DNA of 13,737 bases from Candidatus Hydrogenedens terephthalaticus JGI OTU-1 (lineage in GTDB: Bacteria; Hydrogenedentota; Hydrogenedentia; Hydrogenedentales; Hydrogenedentaceae): the NCBI GenBank assembly GCA_000493945.1, contig AWNW01000029.1, positions 25,131 to 38,867 on the forward strand, in the 5' to 3' direction. The notes beneath the pieces were generated by a model that was given only the letters and a program-made list of their open reading frames with translations, was not told the DNA's origin and ran no database searches. Every line of letters starts with the position of its first letter. Positions within the stretch are counted from its first letter, which is position 1. Position numbers and translations under genes: made by a program. This document shows positions 1 to 6,966 of this stretch, in pieces.

Positions 1-2
1 CA

Positions 3-1721
3 AAAAATAGATTGTTAAGTATGCAAATTATTGACCATGGGGCTACTGCATTACTTCCTGCGATAACGAGTGGCGGTTTAGAAATGGTATATGCTGATGG
101 AGACCATATTCCCTTTGATATATCTGATGACCGTATAATGTTAGTAATCACTGATGGAAAATTAACCACTCCACCGGGACAAATATCCCCTGTAGTAGAT
201 TTTCTGAAAGGTGCTCGTGCGAGGCCATTCTTCCTATGCTGGGGTGAAAATGTGAATAAGAACATATTAGTTCAACTGATTGAGGAAACCGGGGGACATT
301 TATATTCTACCCGAAATCAAAACACACAAGAAGTAGATAGTGTCGGAAGACCCATTTCAAAGCCATTGCTTTCCACATTACAAGATTGGCTTGAAATGGA
401 TGCAAATGACCCGTGTGACCGTTCGATTGCAAAAGATATTCAAAGCCAATTGTTGTTCGAGTTTGTTGCCTTGAACCAGATGTCCGGCGCTACTGTGCGT
501 ATTGATCTCGCCTTCAATTCTCCGTCAGATGATGGAACACCATGCCTACCCGACCAGGGAGATATATCTACTGCCTTTGGACACACACAAATTGATTTGC
601 TGAAATACGCCAATGATGTGCGTTTGGGACAAATCAAATTGCTAACCGATGGGATAGACACCAATTCACAAACTGTTGATATAGTTGTCTATGCAGATTA
701 TATTCAACGAAACATCAGGTCTCTACAATTCTCCGTAAGTCCTGTAGGTGGAAACCCTGCCATGACTATGTCAGTGCGTCAACCTACATTAGCAGAAGGG
801 GGATTAATTCCCAATTGGAATTACAATCGGGTGGGTAATATCCTACAATTTGCATCCCCAAACAATCAACCGCTGGACTATGGTGCTTTTGGTTCTTTAT
901 GTGTCTTACATTTTGAAAATGCAACACAACCCTTCCAATTACAATTTGATGTAGTCTTCCCACAAATAACAGCAGATCCAGAATCAAAGTATTTTACACA
1001 CCCGAATTTGTTTGAAGTAAAAGAGCAACCCAATCTGGCACCCTCCAATCCCTATCCTCGATTGGAAACACAACCTCCTATGAGTGATGATTATGTTATC
1101 ACTCTTCCCGACGACATATTCGATTTAGTTATTAATATCTATAACGATGGTGGTAGTCATCGTCCTACATCGGTTGGCTTGTATTGGGATGTTGAAGCAT
1201 TAACCGGTGATTTCTTTGGGGAAATAGAAAAACCTGACGAAGAACTCCGTATCATCTATGAAAATGGAATTCCTTACGAATTACATATTCCTATTGAACG
1301 CGGAGAACTGCTTCCCGGAACATATTTGGGAATATTGCAATTCTCATTTGATTCCATATTTAATAACCCAATAGAGCGGTTTGTTTTTGTCTATTGCACA
1401 ATACAACCACCTGAAATAACGGTTATTCCCACTGTGCTAAACTTCAATTCTCCTAACACAGTAGAGGCACAATCCTTCATTATCAGGAATACAGGACAAT
1501 CCACGCTTTCATGGAATTTTGACCGATTATCCTTGCCGACAGTAGGTTATACCTTCTCTAAATTAGCCGGTTCTGTTGCCCCTTATGCTGGAACAGGAAT
1601 AGAAGAGATTGTTACTATCACAGTTAACAAAACACAAATTGATAATTTTAATCCTGTTATACCTATTTTAAGTAACGCAGTTAACGGAACTGTCAATTTA
1701 GTTATCAATGTAAGCAAGTAA
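3..1721 (+). CDS. C-terminal part of a von Willebrand A-like surface protein with BACON/ASH-like end domain (5' partial)
   Basis: The frame is open to the left edge and the first possible start (TTG at 12) has no ribosome binding site, so this is the 3' portion of a longer gene. Numbering from that TTG, residues about 40-100 look like the second half of a vWA domain: a hydrophobic strand ending in LVITDG, then a helix and FFLCWGENVNK, then the GGHLYST turn. The MIDAS DxSxS motif would lie upstream of the window and cannot be checked. The middle (about 140-460) is beta-rich without a family I can name. The last 95 residues (PEITVIPTVLNFNSP, IRNTGQSTLSWNF) resemble BACON or ASH-type immunoglobulin-like domains found on exported proteins of Bacteroidota and PVC bacteria. 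No membrane anchor is visible at the C terminus. A secreted or surface adhesion role is inferred. Two tiny membrane-protein genes follow on the same strand. Confidence 0.75.
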   Translation, partial: KNRLLSMQIIDHGATALLPAITSGGLEMVYADGDHIPFDISDDRIMLVITDGKLTTPPGQISPVVDFLKGARARPFFLCWGENVNKNILVQLIEETGGHLYSTRNQNTQEVDSVGRPISKPLLSTLQDWLEMDANDPCDRSIAKDIQSQLLFEFVALNQMSGATVRIDLAFNSPSDDGTPCLPDQGDISTAFGHTQIDLLKYANDVRLGQIKLLTDGIDTNSQTVDIVVYADYIQRNIRSLQFSVSPVGGNPAMTMSVRQPTLAEGGLIPNWNYNRVGNILQFASPNNQPLDYGAFGSLCVLHFENATQPFQLQFDVVFPQITADPESKYFTHPNLFEVKEQPNLAPSNPYPRLETQPPMSDDYVITLPDDIFDLVINIYNDGGSHRPTSVGLYWDVEALTGDFFGEIEKPDEELRIIYENGIPYELHIPIERGELLPGTYLGILQFSFDSIFNNPIERFVFVYCTIQPPEITVIPTVLNFNSPNTVEAQSFIIRNTGQSTLSWNFDRLSLPTVGYTFSKLAGSVAPYAGTGIEEIVTITVNKTQIDNFNPVIPILSNAVNGTVNLVINVSK

Positions 1722-1798
1722 AGTTTATAATAATTTTAGCGTTTTGAAATGGAAACGGGTGGTGTTTTTGTTTACTTATACAAAGGTTGAATTCTGAA

Positions 1799-2020
1799 AT
1801 GAAAACTATTTTTGTTACTATATCGTTAGCCATTTTCTTCGCTTTGATTTTGGGCTTTATCTGGGTATGTATCCATTTATTAGCCCGTTCTCGTTTAGGT
1901 GAACGAAGTAGAAAAGCCTGCGAAGTTGCCGGAGACTCTCCAGAACATTGTTGTCAATATATTGAACATTGTCCTGAAGAAATTCGTAGTAAATGCAAGC
2001 ATGCAGTAATAAAATCTTGA
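1799..2020 (+). CDS. small single-pass membrane protein with Cys-rich tail
   Basis: 73 codons. I chose ATG 1799 over the in-frame TTG at 1787 because AAAGG (1782-1786) lies directly against the TTG but 12 bases before the ATG, a long but usable spacing. Residues 4-27 form one hydrophobic membrane segment. After it comes a basic stretch (RSRLGERSRK) and a tail with five cysteines in the pattern C-x11-CC-x5-C-x6-C, which suggests metal binding or disulfides. By the positive-inside rule the basic stretch would place this tail in the cytoplasm. No family recognised. It lies 77 bases after the vWA-like gene and 25 bases before another tiny membrane ORF, so the three could share a transcript. Confidence 0.5.
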   Translation: MKTIFVTISLAIFFALILGFIWVCIHLLARSRLGERSRKACEVAGDSPEHCCQYIEHCPEEIRSKCKHAVIKS

Positions 2021-2045
2021 TTCTATTCCAATATATTCGTCGTTT

Positions 2046-2162
2046 ATGAAACCAGGATTATCAAAAAAAGAAAAATGGGTTCTTGTTATAATTGCCCTCA
2101 TAATAATAGGTTCGTTAATACTCCGTCGTGTTTTTCATCTTCTCCTTGTTTATTTCTTTTAA
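2046..2162 (+). CDS. possible 38-residue membrane micro-protein
   Basis: An ATG-to-TAA frame of 38 codons, too short for a standard ORF scan. It begins MKPGLSKKEKW, followed by a strongly hydrophobic segment (VLVIIALIIIGSLIL), two arginines and a second short hydrophobic end (VFHLLLVYFF). The lysine-rich start plus one long hydrophobic helix is typical of small inner-membrane proteins. There is no clear ribosome binding site upstream (TATTCGTCGTTT), which is the main reason for doubt. It starts 25 bases after the stop of the preceding small membrane protein. A chance AT-rich frame is possible. Confidence 0.33.
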   Translation: MKPGLSKKEKWVLVIIALIIIGSLILRRVFHLLLVYFF

Positions 2163-2262
2163 TGAATTCTTATTATCCTGCTAAAAAATCCAATGTGAAC
2201 CAAAATTTGCTACGGAAAAATAGATAGGAGTGTAGTAAAAAACCTTACTTAAATTAGAGGAT

Positions 2263-2808
2263 TTATAAACCGAGGGCTGTTTTTGCAAAAAGGTATTCTT
2301 GAGAATCTTCCGGAAACCTTTTCATCATTTCTTCATGTATCCAGATTTTTCCCTTATAGTCGTTTACTTCCTCATAGCAGGATGCCAATTCGGGATATAT
2401 AGATTTAATACCTTCCCAATTGGGATAATCAATAATAACTCTTTCATAATAAGGAATAGCATTAGCACAATCCATCTTTTTTATCTTATAAAGATTCCCT
2501 ATCGCGGATAGATATGCCGGTGTATCTGGGTTTTGAGGATTTTGTTCTAATTGAGAACGATAATGTTCAATTAGTTGGTCAGGATTATTTAAATCTTTTG
2601 GGGGTTCATTGACAGAAGGCTCTTCTTTATCCGCTGTTAATGTCGGAGTCGTATTTAATGTTTTTGATGTAGTCTTCTGTGCTTCTAACGCTTCAACGCT
2701 ACTTGTTTTACCCCAAATAGCACCAATAATTCCTAAAGTAATTAATATAACAGCACCTATAAATAATAAATACGATGAGAATGATATATTTTTTGTATAG
2801 TTGCTCAT
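2263..2808 (-). CDS. membrane-anchored TPR-like protein of the pilin operon
   Basis: 181 residues. One membrane segment lies at about residues 12-32, followed by a Thr/Pro/Glu-rich linker (about 40-75) and a helical C-terminal part (about 77-181). That part contains IEHYRSQLEQNPQNPDT, AIPYYERVIIDYPNW and a third SCYEEVNDY helix, and it reads as two or three degenerate tetratricopeptide repeats. TPR proteins act as scaffolds for assemblies, so a role in pilus or pseudopilus assembly is inferred from position. The ATG at 2808 has an AAGGA site about 8 bases upstream, and the gene starts 19 bases after the stop of the large PilX-like gene, so it is the last gene of the minus-strand operon. No terminator hairpin is convincing downstream. 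Confidence 0.75.
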   Translation of the reverse strand: MSNYTKNISFSSYLLFIGAVILITLGIIGAIWGKTSSVEALEAQKTTSKTLNTTPTLTADKEEPSVNEPPKDLNNPDQLIEHYRSQLEQNPQNPDTPAYLSAIGNLYKIKKMDCANAIPYYERVIIDYPNWEGIKSIYPELASCYEEVNDYKGKIWIHEEMMKRFPEDSQEYLFAKTALGL

Positions 2809-2827
2809 TTTTCAGTTCCTTTCTACA

Positions 2828-4564
2828 TTATAGTCCTAATTCTCGCCAACCAACTTGCTGTAAAGTAGTAATTGGATAATTTGCAATCATTCCATAAGGA
2901 AGGTTATCTGCCAGAGCCGGCACCTGATAAATATTCGGCACCTGTGAACCCATATCGAAATAACTGGAAACAATCGTCCCCATTATATCCGTTTGCTTTG
3001 AAATTTTTATCATATTTTGAGCATAGAAAGCGCCCATAATATCACACTGGGAAGTGTTGCCAATAAACATGTTATTAGAACTCATAAGTCCTATAATGTT
3101 ATTAACCGGAAAACTATTCTGAAAGTTATTGGGATTTCCATTATTGCATGTAACAAGGTCTGAGTCTATAGTAATATCACCGAAAACAAGTATGGCCGCT
3201 TTTCCACTATAATTAATGGTGCGGTCATTTCCACCACCCGTAAATGTCAGATTGCCGTTTATGCGTATCTGTCCGTTAATCCTTAAAACATTGGTTGTCG
3301 GGTCAAACCAGATATAATCATGGTCATCCGGCGGTAGGGAAGCAGGTAATGACCCATTTAAATAAGTCCCTGTGGTTGCATTCCAAAAGATTTTGTTTCC
3401 TTTTGCGTTTAATACTAAATTTCCATTAAACACACCATCGTTAGGAATAACAGGGTCAGCTAATAGAACCTGGGAAAAATAATCCTGAAAACTATACGGA
3501 TTTCCTGTATTAGGGTTAGTAATCCTTGAGCCATTAGGTTCTCGCCAATCATCTGTAAGTCTTGGAAAACCAACTCGATTCCCTAAATCATAAAGTTCAT
3601 TCCAACCATTATCACTAAATACATTCTTAGGAATTCCCCTGCCTCCATCCGGGATTGTTTGATTTCCCGTCCAGCCATCATTAACAAATGTCCCATCCAT
3701 CGTTTCTTTCCAGCCATTTCCAGGAACATGAGGCTCTCCAATTTCCGAATTCCCTGATAAACCAACCAAGCCGCGTTTTACACGAAGTTTCGCATTTATA
3801 GTTTCTACAGTTTCTCCATCAAACACGGTCGTAGGTAAGGGAGGAACCCGTTGTTGTAATATTCCGGGGACACCTTGATAATTATTATGTATTAAAGCAG
3901 TTCCGCTAAGGTCTAAAGCCGTTATGGCAGGATTTCCGGGTAGAAGATTGTTCCCTAAAACATGAACAGAACCGTGAATACTGACATTCCCATTTATTAC
4001 ATTTCCACTTTGTCCATCACCTGCAAATATAGCATTTCTCCAGACATTTACATCGTTACTATCCGTTATAACCTCTAATCGGCGAACAGTTCCATTTTTC
4101 TGGGCGAGTGCGTATATGGTAACCATATCCACTTCGGATATATCATCAACAAGACCATCACCATTATTGTCGAAATTATCATTTTCCCAGGGGATTGCTA
4201 TTGCAAAATATTGAACCGTCGGGTCAGATGCTAATGTGCGAGGTGTTACAGATGGATCGTCAAATGAAGGAAGGATAGGCTCATTATTTGAATTGTATGA
4301 AGGCGTCCAGCTTTCAACGCCTATCAAACCGTCACCCCCTATTTCTATAGAACTTTTACTTTCCTGAATAGCAGAAACAACCCCCCAGAATGTATCTCGA
4401 TAGTCGGAATATCTATTTTGTTGCAGATTTTGATTAATTATTTGAACAGAGAGAGTGCTTAGCAATGCAATGGCTACCATCACAAAAACCAGTGCAACAA
4501 TCATTGCCATACCCTCTTCTTTACGGGGAATATGTTTTAAGTATATATTTCGTTTTGTAAACAT
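2828..4564 (-). CDS. large PilX/GspK-like minor pilin with DUF7305-like C-terminal region
   Basis: 578 residues from ATG 4564, which has AGGAAG 7 bases upstream. The longer frame from 4603 would overlap the preceding gene and lacks such a site. The N terminus is prepilin-like: basic leader ending KEEG (G18), then MAMIVALVFVMVAIALL. The +5 position is Val rather than Glu, as is usual for the GspK/PilX tip subunit. Residues about 60-175 form a globular part including a DNNGDGLVDD calcium-loop-like motif (132-141). From VWRNAIFAGDGQ (about 175) there are repeated polar beta turns (INGNVSIHGSVHVLG; later INGQIRINGNLTF). Residues about 428-560 (AAILVFGDITID, GLMSSNNMFIGN, GAFYAQNMIKIS, GTIVSSYFDMG) resemble the DUF7305 type seen behind PilX N-termini in deltaproteobacterial and PVC genomes. 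It is much larger than classic PilX (about 200 residues). Likely a pilus-tip or pseudopilus component in the envelope. Confidence 0.82.
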   Translation of the reverse strand: MFTKRNIYLKHIPRKEEGMAMIVALVFVMVAIALLSTLSVQIINQNLQQNRYSDYRDTFWGVVSAIQESKSSIEIGGDGLIGVESWTPSYNSNNEPILPSFDDPSVTPRTLASDPTVQYFAIAIPWENDNFDNNGDGLVDDISEVDMVTIYALAQKNGTVRRLEVITDSNDVNVWRNAIFAGDGQSGNVINGNVSIHGSVHVLGNNLLPGNPAITALDLSGTALIHNNYQGVPGILQQRVPPLPTTVFDGETVETINAKLRVKRGLVGLSGNSEIGEPHVPGNGWKETMDGTFVNDGWTGNQTIPDGGRGIPKNVFSDNGWNELYDLGNRVGFPRLTDDWREPNGSRITNPNTGNPYSFQDYFSQVLLADPVIPNDGVFNGNLVLNAKGNKIFWNATTGTYLNGSLPASLPPDDHDYIWFDPTTNVLRINGQIRINGNLTFTGGGNDRTINYSGKAAILVFGDITIDSDLVTCNNGNPNNFQNSFPVNNIIGLMSSNNMFIGNTSQCDIMGAFYAQNMIKISKQTDIMGTIVSSYFDMGSQVPNIYQVPALADNLPYGMIANYPITTLQQVGWRELGL

Positions 4565-4580
4565 GGGTATACTTCCTCTT

Positions 4581-5207
4581 TTATGGATTTCTTGGAGCCA
4601 CACGCTCTTCTACATTTATTACAAACTGATGTCCACGACGCGATTGACCAAATGTATCAATATGAACTTGAATAGTATTGTTATCTATCGTGACAAAGAA
4701 GCCACGGTCTAATCTTCCATTTCCATTGGTGTCATTAAAAGAACCATCCGCATTTTCCACTTCGGGAGGATTAAATAAATGATTTGCCAGAACAGTAATA
4801 TTATTCCCCTGGATCATAACCAACTGATTATCAGTCATTCCGTCATTATTTGCGTCCTGTGTATCCCGTTGTATAGTTACAACTTGTCCTAATTCAAGAT
4901 TTCCGCCTACATCTACACAAGTACCATTTCCATCCAAATCCGTTGGCATGCGAAATCGTAGGACACTTCCCGGCAGTTCATTCCAATTTACAGTCTGACG
5001 GGAGGCATGGGATAAACGAGGAATTAAAATTTGCAGTGCCCGACGGGCTTCGTCTGTGGCTGTTATGGTTGCATTATAATTCTGCACCGTATCGCTGAGG
5101 CTCAACGAAAGAGTAAATAATGCTCCCATAACAATCGTCATCAGACCTACTGTCATGGTTAATTCAATTAATGTCATACCTAATGTATTGCGTTTAGTTA
5201 GATACAT
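4581..5207 (-). CDS. PilW/GspJ-like minor pseudopilin
   Basis: 208 residues. It has a classic type III signal: short basic leader MYLTKRNTLG, cleavage expected after G10, then MTLIELTMTVGLMTIVMGALF with Glu at +5 (E15) and the hydrophobic pilin helix. The stretch TDEARRALQILIPRLSHAS (52-69) matches the helix pattern of PilW/GspJ-type proteins. The globular domain holds three acidic Asp/Asn-Gly loops: D90-LDGNG, D118-ANNDGMTD and D159-TNGNGRLD. They look like calcium-binding EF-type loops, but binding is not proven. The start has AGGGG about 8 bases upstream. It overlaps the end of the previous pilin gene by 14 bases, and its stop lies 16 bases before the PilX-like start, so translation is probably coupled. 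Processing by a PilD-type peptidase is expected; no peptidase gene is in the window. Confidence 0.85.
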   Translation of the reverse strand: MYLTKRNTLGMTLIELTMTVGLMTIVMGALFTLSLSLSDTVQNYNATITATDEARRALQILIPRLSHASRQTVNWNELPGSVLRFRMPTDLDGNGTCVDVGGNLELGQVVTIQRDTQDANNDGMTDNQLVMIQGNNITVLANHLFNPPEVENADGSFNDTNGNGRLDRGFFVTIDNNTIQVHIDTFGQSRRGHQFVINVEERVAPRNP

Positions 5208-5634
5208 AAGTTGAACCCCTCTTCGTTATTGTATATCCACGGTCTGTAGTTTGCCATGTCAATGTAACACGCACTTCCAGAGGATTGGGTAGGTTTATAT
5301 TGCCACTGGCAGGTAATGTAATGGGTGTACCTGCTGCTGTTACTGCTTCTACTTGTAGTGTAGCATTTGTCCCCGGTAATTCTGGTAAATTAGGACGAAA
5401 ATTTAAAATCTGAGTACTATCTGAGCGACTAATTTGGTCTAATATCTCATTAACAACGCTCTCTGCCTGTAATCGTTGAGTATGTATTTCACGGTTCATA
5501 CCCACAGTTACAACAGAGGTAAATATCATACTTAACACGAACGCTAATATCCCTGCTGCAAACATAAGTTCTATAAGCGTCATGCCTTGTTGTTTTTTCT
5601 TATTAATTTTTAATATCATCAATTGTCGAAACAT
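5194..5634 (-). CDS. PilV/GspI-like minor pseudopilin, first gene of operon
   Basis: 146 residues. The leader contains KINKKKQQG with cleavage expected after G17, followed by MTLIELMFAAGILAFVLSMIF with Glu at +5 (E22) and the conserved pilin helix. The globular part is small and beta-rich, ending LTWQTTDRGYTITKRGSTYVSN, as in PilV/GspI-type minor pilins. The ATG at 5634 is supported by TGGAG with 8-9 bases of spacing; a second Met (residue 6) is possible. It is the first gene of the minus-strand operon and is transcribed divergently from the HAD phosphatase gene across a 212-base AT-rich region. Known minor pilins of this class build the priming complex of type IV pili or type II secretion pseudopili. 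The motor and secretin genes are not in the window, so which machine it serves is unknown. Confidence 0.85.
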   Translation of the reverse strand: MFRQLMILKINKKKQQGMTLIELMFAAGILAFVLSMIFTSVVTVGMNREIHTQRLQAESVVNEILDQISRSDSTQILNFRPNLPELPGTNATLQVEAVTAAGTPITLPASGNINLPNPLEVRVTLTWQTTDRGYTITKRGSTYVSN

Positions 5635-5767
5635 TTTTTAAACTCCAAATTACGATGGATAAGTAGCAATTATTATGCCATTAAAAATTAGAAAATCATA
5701 AAATACTGTTATTAAGTAACTTATAAATATAAAATACTAACTTTGATACATAATTTGCATGAAAAAG

Positions 5768-5783
5768 TGTGGAAATTTCCACA
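5768..5783. promoter_or_regulatory. perfect 16-bp palindrome, candidate operator
   Basis: TGTGGAAATTTCCACA is identical to its own reverse complement over all 16 bases. It sits in the only divergent intergenic region of the window, 134 bases before the minus-strand pilin operon start (5634) and 64 bases before the GTG of the HAD gene (5847). Symmetry of this kind is typical of dimeric repressor or activator sites. No T-tract follows it and the stem would have no loop, so a terminator is unlikely. The cognate regulator is unknown. Confidence 0.4.
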
Positions 5784-5846
5784 GCAAGAATTGTGTAAAT
5801 ATTTAAAATTTCGCAATAGATTTAGAATTAAATTGGAGAAAAAAGA

Positions 5847-6648
5847 GTGAAAAAAATCGAAGAAATACAGTGTTTTCTTTTAGATATGGATGGAACGATA
5901 TATCTTGGGAACCGAATTATCCCTGGAGCAATTGAGTTTATTAACTATTTAAAATCATCTAATAGAAAATTTTTGTTTTTTACAAATAATCCCACGAAGG
6001 ATGCCGAACAATATCAAAAAAAATTAGAACGATTAGGGATACAAGTTTCAAAAGAACATATTTTAACCTCGGGGATGGCTACAATCGAATTCTTAAAACG
6101 GAATACCCATTATAAAAATCTTTTTACGGTGGCACCCCCTTCTTTTGAAAAGGAACTCATTCGTGCCGGGTTTAATCTGGTTCAAGAAAATCCTGACGCA
6201 GTTTTAATTTCCTTTGATATTACTTTGACCTATGAAAAATTAAAAAAAAGCGACACATTACCTCTTGCAGGGCTTACCTTATATCGCTACAAATCCTGAT
6301 CTGGTTTGTCCAACAGAGAATGGACCCATTCCCGATTGCGGTTCTATTGCGAGATTACTCCATGCGAGCACAGGAAGAGAACCTCGATATATCGGAAAAC
6401 CCAATCCCGAAATGGTAGAAATGGCTTTGAAGATTTTAAATATGCAACCCCAATACACAGCCATGGTTGGTGACCGTTTATATACAGATATGGAAATGGC
6501 ATATCGTGCAGGCGTAACATCTATTCTTGTTTTGTCCGGCGAAACAACGCCCGAACAATTAAACAAAGTAGAAAGAAAACCCGACTTTACTTTTTCCTCC
6601 GTTAAAGAACTACACTTTGCAATAAAACAACAAACCAGTGTGGGATAA
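5847..6648 (+). pseudogene. NagD/PGP-type HAD phosphatase, split by a +1 frameshift in an A8 run
   Basis: GTG 5847 has GGAG at 5835-5838. Frame one gives HAD motif I DMDGTIYLG (13-21) and motif II FTNN (45-48), then continues to LTYEKLKK before going out of register and stopping at 6299. The next frame, read from 6244, gives KKATHYLLQGLPYIATNPD and continues with GKPNPEM (motif III Lys) and VGDRLYTD (motif IV), ending at TAA 6646-6648. Together they form a complete HAD-IIA protein of 266 residues, the normal family size. The switch lies in the eight-A run at 6242-6249: with seven A the frame is continuous. The family dephosphorylates small phosphomonoesters such as phosphoglycolate or nucleotides in the cytoplasm; the substrate here is unknown. 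It may be a real mutation, transcriptional slippage or a sequencing error. All motifs are intact, so recent decay or error is more likely than an old pseudogene. Confidence 0.88.
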
Positions 6649-6966
6649 CATTTACTTTTATTTTCTTATTCATTCCTATATTTTTTCATTCTTTGGTGTG
6701 TTATGAAATCCTTTATCCTAAAAGACAGATTAGACCTATGTTATATATTTTTAACTAATTTATGTTTTTATACTGAAATATTTAACATTTCTATATGCTT
6801 TTTTACCAAATATGATTACCAATTATTTTGTCATTAAAAAGAATTCAGAAAAAAGATTCTTTAAATACTGTAAGTGATATACAGGACAATGATTTATTAT
6901 TTTATTAAATATAGTTTTTTCTTTTGGCATAGTTTGTGATAATCTAATTGAAAAAGGAGTATGACC
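6649..6966. other. 318-base AT-rich intergenic region upstream of porin gene
   Basis: Very AT-rich, with no convincing gene. Near its right end is an extended -10-like element, TGTGATAAT (6935-6943), with only a T-rich tract at the -35 position, so it is a weak promoter candidate for the porin gene. It is followed by the strong AAAAAGGAG ribosome binding site (6951-6959). No hairpin plus T-tract was found after the HAD gene. Confidence 0.4.

Noticed and set aside
4565..4603. Longer start (4603) for the PilX-like gene
   Set aside because: It would overlap the preceding gene, and the ATG at 4564 has a clear AGGAAG site and gives a normal prepilin leader.
6703..6837. 44-codon ATG frame in the intergenic region before the porin gene
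   Set aside because: It has no ribosome binding site, a Phe/Tyr/Cys-rich composition typical of random AT-rich DNA, and no link to neighbours.
6924..6940. TGGCAT...GTGA resembling a sigma-54 -24/-12 promoter
   Set aside because: The required GC at the -12 position is absent at the right spacing.
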